Positions 8,131-17,618 of a stretch of DNA of 64,000 nucleotides are shown in pieces; the first letter of the stretch is position 1; each line of letters starts with the position of its first letter. The position numbers were made by a program, and so were the translations under genes. The notes under the pieces are model-generated. The model had not been told where the DNA came from and searched no databases. It saw only the letters and a program-made list of their open reading frames with translations. The DNA comes from Planctomycetota bacterium. Lineage in GTDB: Bacteria; Planctomycetota; UBA1135; UBA2386. The stretch spans positions 643,001-707,000 of the forward strand of contig JADJWQ010000002.1 of the NCBI GenBank assembly GCA_016716265.1, given 5' to 3'.

Positions 8131-10293
8131 ATGAGCGACCGCAGGGAGTTCAGCCGTCTCGAGGAGGCCATCGAGCTGTGGCTCGGCTTCCGCCGCGACG
8201 GGGGCATGGCGGTCGACGCGTTCCTCGCGGCGCACGCCGACCTGCGCGACCTGCTCGAGCCGCTGGCGACCGAGGCTGCGGTCGCGCGCGACCGCGATGC
8301 GGTCGCAGGCGGGCCGGCGCTGCTCGGCGGCGACTTCGAGCTGCTCGAGGAACTCGGCCGGGGTGGCATGGGCGTCGTGTTCGCGGCTCGTCAGCGCAGC
8401 CTCGACCGGCGCGTCGCCGTCAAGGTGCTCGCCGACCCGCGCGGAGTCGCGCCGCGCAGCGTGGCGCGCTTCCGGCGTGAGGCGACCACGGCCGCGCGCC
8501 TGCGGCACCCGCACATCGTCGACGTGATCGCGACGGGCAGCGAGCCGGACGGCACGCATTGGTTCGCGATGGAGCTGGTCGACGGCGAGCCGCTCGACCG
8601 GTTCGTCGCCGGCCGGACGAGCGCCGACGGGACGCGGGACCTGCGGTCGATCGTCGAGCTCGTCGCGCTCGTCGCCGACGCCCTGCACCACGCGCACGAG
8701 GCGGGCGTGCTGCACCGCGACGTCAAGCCGTCGAACGTGCTCGTCACGCGCCGCGCCGACGGTACGCCGCTGCCCGTGCTGACCGACTTCGGTCTGGCGC
8801 GCGAGCTCGACCTGCCGTCGCTGAGCCGCTCGGGCGAGCTCACCGGAACGCCGTACTACGTGTCGCCCGAACAGGCGCGCGGCAGCGGCGACGTCGACCG
8901 CCGCACCGACGTGTTCTCGCTCGGGGTAACGCTGTTCGAAGTCTCGACCGGCACGCGACCGTTCGAGGGCGCGACCAGCGAGGCGGTGCTGCGCGCCGTC
9001 CTCGAGCGCGAGCCTCCCGACCCGCGACGGCTGCAGCCGACGCTGCCGCGCGACCTCGCGGCGATCCTGCTGAAGGCGCTCGAGAAGGAGCCGGCGCGGC
9101 GCTACGCGACCGCCGGCGAGCTGGCCGCCGATCTGCGCCGGTTCCTGGAGTTCCGGCCGGTGCTGGCGAAGCGCGCGAGCGCGCTCCGTCGCGTCGTCCG
9201 CGGCGCGCGGCGCGAGCCGGTGCGGGCGGCGTTGATCGCGGTGCTCGCGGTCGCGGTGCCGGCCGTCGCGGTGCTGCTCGGCAACCTGTGGTCGCAGCGG
9301 CGCGCCGCCGTCGTCGGCGAGCGGGTGCTGCGCCGCCAGACGGTCGAGGATCTGTTGCTCGACGCCGCGCGGGCGAAGTTCCTGCAGGACGCGGTGGCCG
9401 CCGACGCGATCCACGGGCGCCTGCTCGAGCTGGCCGGCGACGAGCCGACCGCGGTCGTCGAGACCGCGCTGTACTTCGGCCGGGTGACGCGGGGCGGCCG
9501 GCCCGATCGTCCGGAGCGTGCGCTCGCGGTGCTCGACGCCGCCGCGCCGCTCGCCGCCGACGAGCCCGCGATCCGCCGGCTGCGCGCCGCCATGCTGGAC
9601 GCGCTCGGCCGCACTGGTGAGGCGGCGGCGGCCCGCGCCGGGCTCGGGGAGCCGGCTACGCCCCTCGACCTCTACGTGGCGGGCCGCGCCGCGATGGACC
9701 GCGTGCGACAGGGTGACGACACCGCGATCCCGGCCGCCTGCGAGGCGTTGCGGCGCGCGGTGCTGCGCAGCCGGAAGCCGGACCCGGCACTGCTCTGCGA
9801 GCTGTACGTCGCCGCGTTCCTGGCCGGCGACGAAGCGCTCGAGCGCGACGTGTCGGAGGCGCTCGTCCACCTGTGGCCGGGCGCGCCGGCGGCCTGGGTG
9901 TTCCGCTGCTTCTACTTCGACGGCCGCGACGACGCGCGCGCCGCCGCGACCGCCCGACACCTGCTGGCGGTCGAGCCGGACTTCTGGTGGGCGCACTTCA
10001 AGCTCGGCGAGCTGGCACACCGCGCCGCTGACCTCGACACCGCCGCCGCCGAGCTGACGGCCGGCTGGCAGCGCTTCGACGGCTACCTGCCGCTCGGCGT
10101 CGAGCTGGTCGGCGTGCGCCTCGAGCGCGGTGAGCCGGCGCTCGCGCGACCGGTCGCCGAGCAGCTCGCCGAGCTGGTCGGCCGCCGCGACGCCGAGGTG
10201 CTCGGGCTGCTCGCGACGGTGCAGCGCGCAGCGGGCGACGCGGCCGCGGCGGACCGGACGACGGCCGAGATCCGAGCGCTCGACCGCCGCTGA
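8131..10293 (+). CDS. Receptor-type Ser/Thr protein kinase with C-terminal repeat domain
   Basis: Encodes 720 residues. A helical N-terminal region of about 65 residues precedes a Hanks-type kinase domain (about 68-345). The glycine loop is GRGGMGVVF, the VAIK-like motif is VAVKVLA, the catalytic loop is HRDVKPSN (about 196-203), the DFG motif is DFGLARE (about 218), and the activation segment ends GTPYYVSPEQARG. The start of the domain, with G-R-G-G-M-G, is the PknB-like form common in planctomycetes. One transmembrane segment lies at about 362-387 (ALIAVLAVAVPAVAVLLGNLW). The outer part is a helical TPR-like array ('RLLELAGDEPTAVVETALYF', 'DTAAAELTAGWQRFDGYLPL'). It probably signals from an external or periplasmic input; the substrate is unknown. 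Confidence 0.9.
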   Translation: MSDRREFSRLEEAIELWLGFRRDGGMAVDAFLAAHADLRDLLEPLATEAAVARDRDAVAGGPALLGGDFELLEELGRGGMGVVFAARQRSLDRRVAVKVLADPRGVAPRSVARFRREATTAARLRHPHIVDVIATGSEPDGTHWFAMELVDGEPLDRFVAGRTSADGTRDLRSIVELVALVADALHHAHEAGVLHRDVKPSNVLVTRRADGTPLPVLTDFGLARELDLPSLSRSGELTGTPYYVSPEQARGSGDVDRRTDVFSLGVTLFEVSTGTRPFEGATSEAVLRAVLEREPPDPRRLQPTLPRDLAAILLKALEKEPARRYATAGELAADLRRFLEFRPVLAKRASALRRVVRGARREPVRAALIAVLAVAVPAVAVLLGNLWSQRRAAVVGERVLRRQTVEDLLLDAARAKFLQDAVAADAIHGRLLELAGDEPTAVVETALYFGRVTRGGRPDRPERALAVLDAAAPLAADEPAIRRLRAAMLDALGRTGEAAAARAGLGEPATPLDLYVAGRAAMDRVRQGDDTAIPAACEALRRAVLRSRKPDPALLCELYVAAFLAGDEALERDVSEALVHLWPGAPAAWVFRCFYFDGRDDARAAATARHLLAVEPDFWWAHFKLGELAHRAADLDTAAAELTAGWQRFDGYLPLGVELVGVRLERGEPALARPVAEQLAELVGRRDAEVLGLLATVQRAAGDAAAADRTTAEIRALDRR

Positions 10294-10333
10294 GCAGGCG
10301 GCCCGGCGGCCGGCGCAGCGCGGGACCCTTCGG

Positions 10334-10361
10334 TTGTTTCCAGGTGTCGGAGCGATAGCTT
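10334..10361 (+). promoter_or_regulatory. Probable promoter of sucCD
   Basis: TTGTTT (10334-10339) and TAGCTT (10356-10361) are separated by 16 bases, and the sucC ATG is 28 bases after the -10. The same TAGCTT box with a 16-base spacer occurs at 37760-37787 before the histidine-kinase gene. Confidence 0.5.
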
Positions 10362-10387
10362 GTCTGCCCCCGAAACGCCGACACCTG
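10341..10387 (+). promoter_or_regulatory. Perfect 10-bp inverted repeat in the sucC upstream region
   Basis: CAGGTGTCGG (10341-10350) and its exact complement CCGACACCTG (10378-10387) are separated by 27 bases. The right arm ends one base before the ATG of sucC, where a ribosome site would be expected, and no Shine-Dalgarno sequence is visible there. The left arm lies inside the spacer of the predicted promoter. It is either an operator pair or, if transcription starts further upstream, a hairpin that covers the start region. Confidence 0.5.
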
Positions 10388-10388
10388 C

Positions 10389-11558
<1,170 letters not shown>

Positions 11559-11587
11559 CAGATCCCGGAGAACGAGGAGACACGAAC

Positions 11588-12472
11588 ATGGCGATCCTGA
11601 TCGACGGGAACACGAAGGTCATCACGCAGGGCATCACCGGCAAGCACGGCACGTTCCATACGCTGCAGGCGAAGGCGTACGGCACGCAGGTGGTCGCGGG
11701 CGTCACGCCGGGCAAGGCGGGCACCGAGGTCGAGGGGATCCCGGTGTTCGACTCGGTGCGCGAGGCGAAGGCAGCGACCGGCGCGACGACTTCGGTCGTC
11801 TACGTGCCGGCCGCGTTCACCGCGGACTCGATCTGCGAGGCGGTCGACGCCGGCATGGACCTGGTCGTGGCGATCACCGAGGGCGTGCCGGTGCTCGACA
11901 TGGCCTGGGTGCGCGACTACATGGCCGGGTCGAAGACGCGCCTCGTCGGACCGAACTGCCCTGGCGTCATCACGCCGGTCACGGCCGAGACCGGCTGCAA
12001 GATCGGCATCATGCCGGCCTACATCCACAAGCCGGGTCGCGTCGGCATCGTCTCGCGCAGCGGCACGCTGACCTACGAGGCGGTCTGGCAGGTGACGTGC
12101 GAGGGCCTGGGCCAGTCGACCTGCATCGGCATCGGCGGTGACCCGATCAACGGCACGAACTTCGTCGACGTCCTCCGGCTGTTCAACGACGACCCCGACA
12201 CCGACGGCATCATCATGATCGGGGAGATCGGTGGCTCGGCAGAGGAGGAGGCCGCCGACTTCATCAAGGCCCACGTGAAGAAGCCGGTCGTCGGTTTCAT
12301 CGCCGGTGCGACAGCCCCGAAGGGCAAGCGCATGGGGCACGCCGGCGCGATCATCTCCGGCGGCAAGGGCACGGCGGCCGACAAGCAGGCCGCGCTGCGG
12401 GCGGCGGGGGTCACCGTCGTCGACACGCCGAGCATCATGGGCCGGGCGATCCGGGAAGTGCTGGGCGGGTGA
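11588..12472 (+). CDS. sucD: Succinyl-CoA synthetase, alpha subunit
   Basis: Encodes 294 residues. The ATG at 11588 has GAGGAGA (11574-11580) seven bases upstream; longer in-frame readings into sucC are not credible. The start MAILIDGNTKVITQGITGKH is the CoA-binding region, 'GPNCPGVITP' is conserved, and the phosphorylated histidine is in GHAGAIISGGKGTA at about His251. It forms the catalytic heterodimer with SucC. The stop overlaps the start of the next gene by 4 bases (GTGA), suggesting translational coupling. Confidence 0.97.
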   Translation: MAILIDGNTKVITQGITGKHGTFHTLQAKAYGTQVVAGVTPGKAGTEVEGIPVFDSVREAKAATGATTSVVYVPAAFTADSICEAVDAGMDLVVAITEGVPVLDMAWVRDYMAGSKTRLVGPNCPGVITPVTAETGCKIGIMPAYIHKPGRVGIVSRSGTLTYEAVWQVTCEGLGQSTCIGIGGDPINGTNFVDVLRLFNDDPDTDGIIMIGEIGGSAEEEAADFIKAHVKKPVVGFIAGATAPKGKRMGHAGAIISGGKGTAADKQAALRAAGVTVVDTPSIMGRAIREVLGG

Positions 12473-12927
12473 CGCAGGTCCCGCAGGGCTCGACTCCCAC
12501 CGGCGGGCGCGGTGCCGGGCTGCCGCTGCTGCTCCTCGGCCTCGGCGCGCTGGTGCTCGTCGAGCCCTGGCTGCCCGGGCGCGCTTGGATCACCGAGACC
12601 GTCGGCGAGACGGCGCTGCTGCGATTCGCGCTGGCCGGCGCCTGCGCCGTGCTGGCGCTGCTGGTCGTCGATCGCCAGCGCACGGCGGTGCTCCTGCGCA
12701 CGCTGCTCGGCGAGCTGCAGCGCGTCGGCCGCGCCGCCCGGGGCGGCGCGGAGCCGAGCGCCGCCGAGCGCGACGAGGCGGTGAGGATCCTGATCTCGGC
12801 GCTCGATTCCGGCGATCCGAACACGCGGCAGACCGCCCACGGCCACCTGGTCCGGCTGACCGGGATCGACCTGGGCACGGCCTCGGGAGCGTGGCGGGAG
12901 CGCTTCGGCACGGCGCATGACAGCTAG
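12469..12927 (+). CDS. Small membrane protein downstream of sucD
   Basis: Encodes 152 residues from a GTG that overlaps the sucD stop (GTGA). Two hydrophobic stretches (about 18-38, LPLLLLGLGALVLVEPW; about 51-68, ALLRFALAGACAVLALLVV) precede a cytoplasmic or periplasmic helical tail. That tail looks like a single HEAT unit ('LISALDSGDPNTRQTAHGHL'). No family is recognised. Tight coupling to sucCD suggests coexpression rather than a shown metabolic role. A terminator-like hairpin follows its stop by 11 bases. Confidence 0.65.
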   Translation: MTQVPQGSTPTGGRGAGLPLLLLGLGALVLVEPWLPGRAWITETVGETALLRFALAGACAVLALLVVDRQRTAVLLRTLLGELQRVGRAARGGAEPSAAERDEAVRILISALDSGDPNTRQTAHGHLVRLTGIDLGTASGAWRERFGTAHDS

Positions 12928-12937
12928 CGCGGCTCCC

Positions 12938-12966
12938 GGTCGGCGGGCGCGGGCGCGCCGACCTTT
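12938..12966 (+). terminator. Intrinsic-terminator-like hairpin at the end of sucCD operon
   Basis: GGTCGGCG (12938-12945) pairs perfectly with CGCCGACC (12956-12963) around a 10-base loop and is followed by TTT. The T-tract is short, so termination efficiency is uncertain. Its place between the sucCD operon and tatA fits a terminator. Confidence 0.5.
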
Positions 12967-13019
12967 GCGCTGCCACGCTCCAGACCCCAGAATGACCGAT
13001 CCGACCTGGTGACCCCTCG

Positions 13020-13271
13020 ATGACCACGTTTCTCGCCTTCATTCCCGGATCCTGGGAGTGGATCATCATCCTCGCGATCGTCCTGCTGCTGTTCGGCCAT
13101 CGGATCCCCTCGATGGCGCGGAACCTGGGGTCGGGGATCGTCGAGTTCAAGCGCGGCCTCAAGGGTGGCTCGGACGACGACGGCTCGCGCGCCGGCAAGC
13201 TCGGCGATCGCACGCCGGGATCCGGCACGACGGGCTCGACGAAGGGTGGCTCGACCGAGGACATCGGGTGA
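13020..13271 (+). CDS. tatA: Twin-arginine translocase TatA/TatE-type subunit
   Basis: Encodes 83 residues. One N-terminal transmembrane helix (WEWIIILAIVLLLFG) is followed directly by the FGHRIPSMARNLGSG motif, the conserved hinge and amphipathic helix of the family, then FKRGLKG and a Gly/Ser/Thr-rich polar tail. TatA oligomers form the conducting part of the Tat pathway that exports folded proteins. The length and the missing long C-terminal helix favour TatA over TatB. No tatC is in the window. The stop overlaps the GTG of the next gene (GTGA). Confidence 0.9.
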   Translation: MTTFLAFIPGSWEWIIILAIVLLLFGHRIPSMARNLGSGIVEFKRGLKGGSDDDGSRAGKLGDRTPGSGTTGSTKGGSTEDIG

Positions 13272-14344
13272 GCGTGGACGGCAGCATCGCGGGTTCCGGA
13301 ACGGCGCCGGGCGGCGCCGCGAGCCAGCGCGCGGCGCGCGGCGCGTCCGCAGGCCGCGCGCTCGGCGGCGAACGGGTGCGGCTGACCGACCTGACCGCGC
13401 TGATCGCGCCGGAGCTCCTGCGCGTCAATCGCGAGCTGGCGGCCGACCTCAGCCCGGAGCAGCCCGAGCTGACCGACATGCTCGACCTCGCGACGAGCTA
13501 CCGCGGCAAGCAGCTGCGGCCCGTGCTCGTGCTGCTCAGCGGCCGGGCGGTCGGCGAGCTGACCGACGCGCACGTGACGGTCGCGAAGATCGTCGAGCTG
13601 CTGCACACGGCGACCCTCGTGCACGACGACGTGCTGGATGGCGCATCGATCCGCCGCCGCCAGGCGACGGTCAATGCGGCCTACGGCACCGAGGTGCCGG
13701 TGCTGCTCGGCGACTACATCTACGCGAAGGCGTTCCACATGTCGGTCGCCCTCGACGACCCGACCTGTAGCCGGGTCCTCGCGGAAGCGACGCGCCGCAT
13801 CTGCCAGGGCGAGATCACGCAGATCGTCCACCGCTTCGACTTCGAGTGGGACGAGGCGCGCTACTACGACGTCATCACCGACAAGACCGCGTTGCTGTAC
13901 GCCTGCGCGTGCCGGCTCGGCGGTCACTACGCGGGTGCGCGAGGGGCCATGCTCGACGCGCTGGAGCGCTACGGCATGGAGCTCGGCGTGTCGTTCCAGA
14001 TCGTCGACGACTGCCTCGACCTCGATGGCGACGAGGAGGTGGTCGGCAAGTCGCTCGGCACCGACCTCGGCAAGGGCAAGCTCACGCTGCCTCTGCTGCA
14101 CATGATGCGGGACCCGGCGGTCCGCACGCGCCTCGAGGCGCTCATGTGCAGCGAGCTCGGCGAAGCCGACAAGCTCGCGGCGCTCCGCCGGGACTTCCCG
14201 CTGGAAGCCGGGCTCGACTATGCCCGCGACGCGGCCGCCCAGCGCGTGCAGCGCGCGGTCGACGCGCTGGACGTCCTCGCCGCCACCCCGGCCCGCGACG
14301 CGATGCGGGCGATGGCCGACTACGTGCTCGCCCGCCGGCGCTGA
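13268..14344 (+). CDS. Polyprenyl diphosphate synthase
   Basis: Encodes 358 residues from the GTG at 13268 that overlaps the tatA stop; a second GTG at 13274 is also possible. After a 35-residue Gly/Ala-rich leader, the trans-isoprenyl synthase fold begins. The first Asp-rich motif lies in 'TLVHDDVLDGASIRRRQATV' (DDVLD), preceded by GKQLRPVLVLLSG. The second is IVDDCLDLDGDEE followed by GKSLGTDLGKGKLTLPLL. The enzyme condenses isopentenyl diphosphate units on an allylic primer, most likely for the quinone side chain. Product length cannot be read from the sequence, so I give no ispB or hepT symbol. Confidence 0.92.
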   Translation: MSVDGSIAGSGTAPGGAASQRAARGASAGRALGGERVRLTDLTALIAPELLRVNRELAADLSPEQPELTDMLDLATSYRGKQLRPVLVLLSGRAVGELTDAHVTVAKIVELLHTATLVHDDVLDGASIRRRQATVNAAYGTEVPVLLGDYIYAKAFHMSVALDDPTCSRVLAEATRRICQGEITQIVHRFDFEWDEARYYDVITDKTALLYACACRLGGHYAGARGAMLDALERYGMELGVSFQIVDDCLDLDGDEEVVGKSLGTDLGKGKLTLPLLHMMRDPAVRTRLEALMCSELGEADKLAALRRDFPLEAGLDYARDAAAQRVQRAVDALDVLAATPARDAMRAMADYVLARRR

Positions 14345-14423
14345 CGGGCAGGGTCGGCGGGTCCTGTCCACGGCGTTCCCCTCGCTCCGCGCCCGCCGAT
14401 CCCAGAGCTCACAGCCCGGACCC

Positions 14424-15266
14424 ATGTACGAGCGACCCGCGATCCGACTCCCGCACCTCTCGACCGGCATCCGCACGTTGATCTTCGTCAACGTCGCCGT
14501 GTTCGCGGCGTGCTTCCTCGCGACGCTCGTGTTCCTCGACAGCGGGCTCGACCGACCGGTCGCCTACTACCTCGGGCTGTCGTGGAACGGGCTGGGCGAC
14601 TGGTACGGGCTCGGCGTGCTGCGGTTCGTCACCAGCATCTTCGCGCACAGCTACAGCGACCCGTGGCACATCATCTACAACATGGTGGGCCTGTGGCTGT
14701 TCGGCAGCATGGTCGAGGAGGAGATCGGCCGCCGCGGGATCTTCCACTTCTACGTGTGCGCGGGATTGCTGGGTGGCGTCCTGCAGCTCGGCCTGTCGGC
14801 GCTGCTCGGTGCCTACGACATCCCGGCGATCGGGGCCAGCGGCGCGGTCTACGGTACGCTGGTCTACGCGGCGATGCAGGCTCCGCGCATGCGGACGTTC
14901 TTCTATCTCGAGATGCGCTGGCTCGCCGGGATCTTCGTGGCGGTCGGCGTCTATATGTCGATCCTCGGGTTGCGTCACGGCCTTGCCGACGGCACCGCAC
15001 ACGGTGGCCATCTCGGTGGCGCGCTGTTCGGTTGGGTCGCGTTCCGCCGGCTGCGACCGTTCTACGTGCGCCTGGGGCGTGGCGACGGTCCGCTGTTCCC
15101 GGTGTTCGCGAGGATGCGGGCGGACCGCGAGCGGCAGCGCGAGGTCGATCGCCAGGTCACGCTCGACCAGCTGCTCGAGAAGATCCAGGCGCAGGGCATC
15201 CACGCGTTGACGCCGTCCGAGCGCAAGCAGCTCGAGCGACTGAGCCGCGAGATGAAGCGGCGGTAG
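14424..15266 (+). CDS. Rhomboid-family intramembrane serine protease
   Basis: Encodes 280 residues from the ATG at 14424. At least six hydrophobic helices are visible. The rhomboid signatures are all present: HIIYNMVGLWLFGSM with the oxyanion-hole Asn, GASGAVYG with the catalytic serine at about Ser139, and GGHLGGALFGW with the catalytic histidine at about His196. A basic, helical C-terminal tail of about 60 residues ends in 'IHALTPSERKQLERLSREMK', the form often seen in planctomycete and bacteroidete rhomboids. It should cleave transmembrane substrates in the cytoplasmic membrane; none can be named here. Confidence 0.92.
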   Translation: MYERPAIRLPHLSTGIRTLIFVNVAVFAACFLATLVFLDSGLDRPVAYYLGLSWNGLGDWYGLGVLRFVTSIFAHSYSDPWHIIYNMVGLWLFGSMVEEEIGRRGIFHFYVCAGLLGGVLQLGLSALLGAYDIPAIGASGAVYGTLVYAAMQAPRMRTFFYLEMRWLAGIFVAVGVYMSILGLRHGLADGTAHGGHLGGALFGWVAFRRLRPFYVRLGRGDGPLFPVFARMRADRERQREVDRQVTLDQLLEKIQAQGIHALTPSERKQLERLSREMKRR

Positions 15267-15366
15267 GTCACGGGAGCTCCGCGGTCGGCTGCCGTGGTCG
15301 CCCGCTGGGGGAAGTTCCGGGGTCGGTCGTGCGCGGCGATGCGGTGCCCTGGCAGCGCTGCGGTCC

Positions 15367-15400
15367 TACAATCGGGAGCGCGTCCGCCGGGTGGCGGACG
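15367..15400 (+). promoter_or_regulatory. -10 box and 8-bp leader hairpin before the 15.4-kb gene
   Basis: TACAAT (15367-15372) is a near-consensus -10; no clear -35 is visible 17 bases upstream. The putative transcript begins with a perfect hairpin, CGTCCGCC (15381-15388), loop GGGT, GGCGGACG (15393-15400), ending 33 bases before the ATG at 15434. Confidence 0.45.
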
Positions 15401-15433
15401 GCCCCCCGAACGCCCAGCGCCGGCGGTCAAATC

Positions 15434-17563
15434 ATGCGAGCACTGCTGACCCTCCTCGGTCTCCTGGCGATCGCGCTCCCCGCGACCGCCCAGAAGGTCT
15501 CCTACGACGAGTTCGCGCGTGCAGTCGACGAGCAGGTGCGCCTCAACGACACGAAGCGGCTGGTGCGCACCGTGCGCGACAATCCCGTGCACACGGTCGG
15601 CCATTTCCAGGGGCTCGTGCTGTCCGACCTGAACAGCCGGCGGGACGACAACCTGACGCAGCGCAATGCGCTCAAGGCAGCGTGGGAGGAGGCATTCCGC
15701 GGTCGCACGCTCGACCAGCTCGACCGCTGGCTGCAGCTGGTCGCGTCGGACTCCTCCCGCTTGCGCAGCTACGACAGCGCGAAGCAGGCGCTGTCGCGCG
15801 CCTACCAGGAGTTCAACCGGATGAAGAGCGAGGCGGTGACGGACCGCGGCCCGTGGGACGCCCTGCGTCGCTCGACCGAGGAGATCGCCCGCGCGTTCGA
15901 GTCGGTCGGCCACAAGATCGATGCGGCCGAGGCCTGCGGGCTGCTGGCGCGCATCTGCACCGACGTTCCGGGGCGCACGCTCGACGACCGCAAGGCCGCG
16001 ATCGTCGCGCTGCAGCGCTTCCTCGATCACCGCAAGGACTGGGACTACACCGAGGACGTGTACTACCAGCAGAACCTCAGCTACATGAAAGCGGAGGAGG
16101 AGCGCATGAAGGCCGAGGATGCGGAGGCGGCCAAGCGTGAGGCAGAGGGTTACCGGGGTGACATCAAGGGTGCCGATGCGTTCCTGCTCCCGAACGCGAA
16201 CGACCTCGAGGTCGTCGCTCCGCTGACGTTCGAGGCGCTGAAGAAGGGCAAGGAGTTCGACTACTGCATCCGCGGCAACTCCGCCCCACTCGAGTGGTGG
16301 GGGGTGCGTGCGCTGGCGAACACGCCGACCGCGCTGGCCTGGTTCAAGGGCGCGGACATCCACCTGCTGTGGTCGGGGTCCACCGGCTTCGGGATCACGC
16401 GCGATCCGGCGATCACGAGCCTGGACGCGCCGGGAGTCGACGAGGTGCAGGCGTCGAACCGGATCAAGGACCCGAGCGTCTTCCACCTCGACAACGACGC
16501 CACGCGCCACTACGCGATGTGGTTCTTCGTCGGCGGCGACCAGGAGCCGTTCCAGGGCATCAACCAGAACCTCGCGCCCAGCGAGAACGGAGTCACGGTG
16601 TTCTATCGGAGCGCCGCGAGCTGGGTCGCGGACGTCAACGGCACCAAGGTGACGTTCTTCGACGACAATGCGAACGGCCTGCTGTTCGAGGAGGATCCGT
16701 TCGGCGTCGGGCTGACCGACCACAACGTCGGGACGGGACCGGACGACGAGGTGAAGGTGCCGACCTTCGACGGCATGCAGATCGGCCGGGGACCCCGGCA
16801 GCCGCTCGGTGCGTGGGTGAAGCTGGGTGACTCCTGGTATCACATGCGCTCGCACGAGAACGGTGCCAGCGTCGGGTTCCGACCCTGCAACCCGGAGTAC
16901 TTCAAGACCGGCACCATCCAGATGCACTGGAAGGGCCCGCGGAACCTGGAGCCGATGTTCCTGCTCGTGCGCGGTGAGGGCGACTTCGAGATGGCCGTCT
17001 TCGACCTCGCGGACGGCAAGGCACACGAGGTGCCGGCCGGCAACTACCGCATCCAGTTCGGGCGCATCGAGTCCGGCAAGGGGCCGCGCTTGATGTCGGC
17101 GAACATCTTCCCGGGCAGCGCCGAGGTCATCGAGGTCAAGCCGGGAGAGGCGGCGGAGTTCTCGCTGGGTGGGCCGTTCCGCCTCGACTTCGCGAAGCAG
17201 ACCGAGGGCGCCCAGGTGGCGCTGCAGCCGCTGACGATCCGCATCCGCGGGTTGTCCGGAGAGATCTACAGTCACGTGAACGGCGCCGCTCCGGAGGCCG
17301 AGGTGGTGGTCGCGCGGTCCGACAACGGCCGCGGTGCGCGCGTCGTCGGCGAGCTGCAGGCGATCGACAGCGCGGAGCTGCTGTTCGGCATCGCCAACAA
17401 GTTCACCAAGCTCGGTGGTCAGGTCGGCTACTACCCGGTGCCGCACGGCACGAAGCCCGGTGACGACATCGTGCTGCGCATCGATGTGCCCGAGGGGCAG
17501 TTCATCGGGCTGCAGGAGAAGAAGAACAAGCTGTTCGGCAAGCTCGACGCGATCTGGAAGTGA
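15434..17563 (+). CDS. Large exported protein of unknown function
   Basis: Encodes 709 residues from the ATG at 15434, which gives a clean signal peptide (MRALLTLLGLLAIALPATAQ). The first 220 mature residues are helical and charged and end in a Glu/Ala/Lys coiled-coil segment (YMKAEEERMKAEDAEAAKRE). The C-terminal 480 residues look beta-rich. They contain 'VNGTKVTFFDDNANGLLFEE', an Asp/Asn/Gly loop with calcium-site character found in other planctomycete exported proteins. No catalytic motif is recognised. It has its own -10 element and leader hairpin. Function unknown. Confidence 0.7.
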   Translation: MRALLTLLGLLAIALPATAQKVSYDEFARAVDEQVRLNDTKRLVRTVRDNPVHTVGHFQGLVLSDLNSRRDDNLTQRNALKAAWEEAFRGRTLDQLDRWLQLVASDSSRLRSYDSAKQALSRAYQEFNRMKSEAVTDRGPWDALRRSTEEIARAFESVGHKIDAAEACGLLARICTDVPGRTLDDRKAAIVALQRFLDHRKDWDYTEDVYYQQNLSYMKAEEERMKAEDAEAAKREAEGYRGDIKGADAFLLPNANDLEVVAPLTFEALKKGKEFDYCIRGNSAPLEWWGVRALANTPTALAWFKGADIHLLWSGSTGFGITRDPAITSLDAPGVDEVQASNRIKDPSVFHLDNDATRHYAMWFFVGGDQEPFQGINQNLAPSENGVTVFYRSAASWVADVNGTKVTFFDDNANGLLFEEDPFGVGLTDHNVGTGPDDEVKVPTFDGMQIGRGPRQPLGAWVKLGDSWYHMRSHENGASVGFRPCNPEYFKTGTIQMHWKGPRNLEPMFLLVRGEGDFEMAVFDLADGKAHEVPAGNYRIQFGRIESGKGPRLMSANIFPGSAEVIEVKPGEAAEFSLGGPFRLDFAKQTEGAQVALQPLTIRIRGLSGEIYSHVNGAAPEAEVVVARSDNGRGARVVGELQAIDSAELLFGIANKFTKLGGQVGYYPVPHGTKPGDDIVLRIDVPEGQFIGLQEKKNKLFGKLDAIWK

Positions 17564-17618
17564 GCGGCCGGCGGGGGCTATCGTCGCGGGGGTTCCGAAC
17601 GTCCGACAGGAGCCCCCG

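Noticed and set aside
5757..8369. Long opposite-strand reading frame (870 codons) across cca and its neighbours
   Set aside because: It runs antisense to cca, which has full motifs, and its translation is Arg/Ala/Gly-rich low-complexity sequence with no domain. GC-rich DNA makes such shadow frames common.
13020..13271. TatB instead of TatA
   Set aside because: The protein is only 83 residues and lacks the long C-terminal helix of TatB; a single TatA-type gene is the better reading.
14373..14395. GC-rich element TTCCCCTCGCTCCGCGC before the rhomboid gene, similar to TTCCCCGCGCTCCGCGC near 37823 before the kinase gene
   Set aside because: The match is only 17 bases, in very GC-rich sequence, and I cannot tell it from chance.
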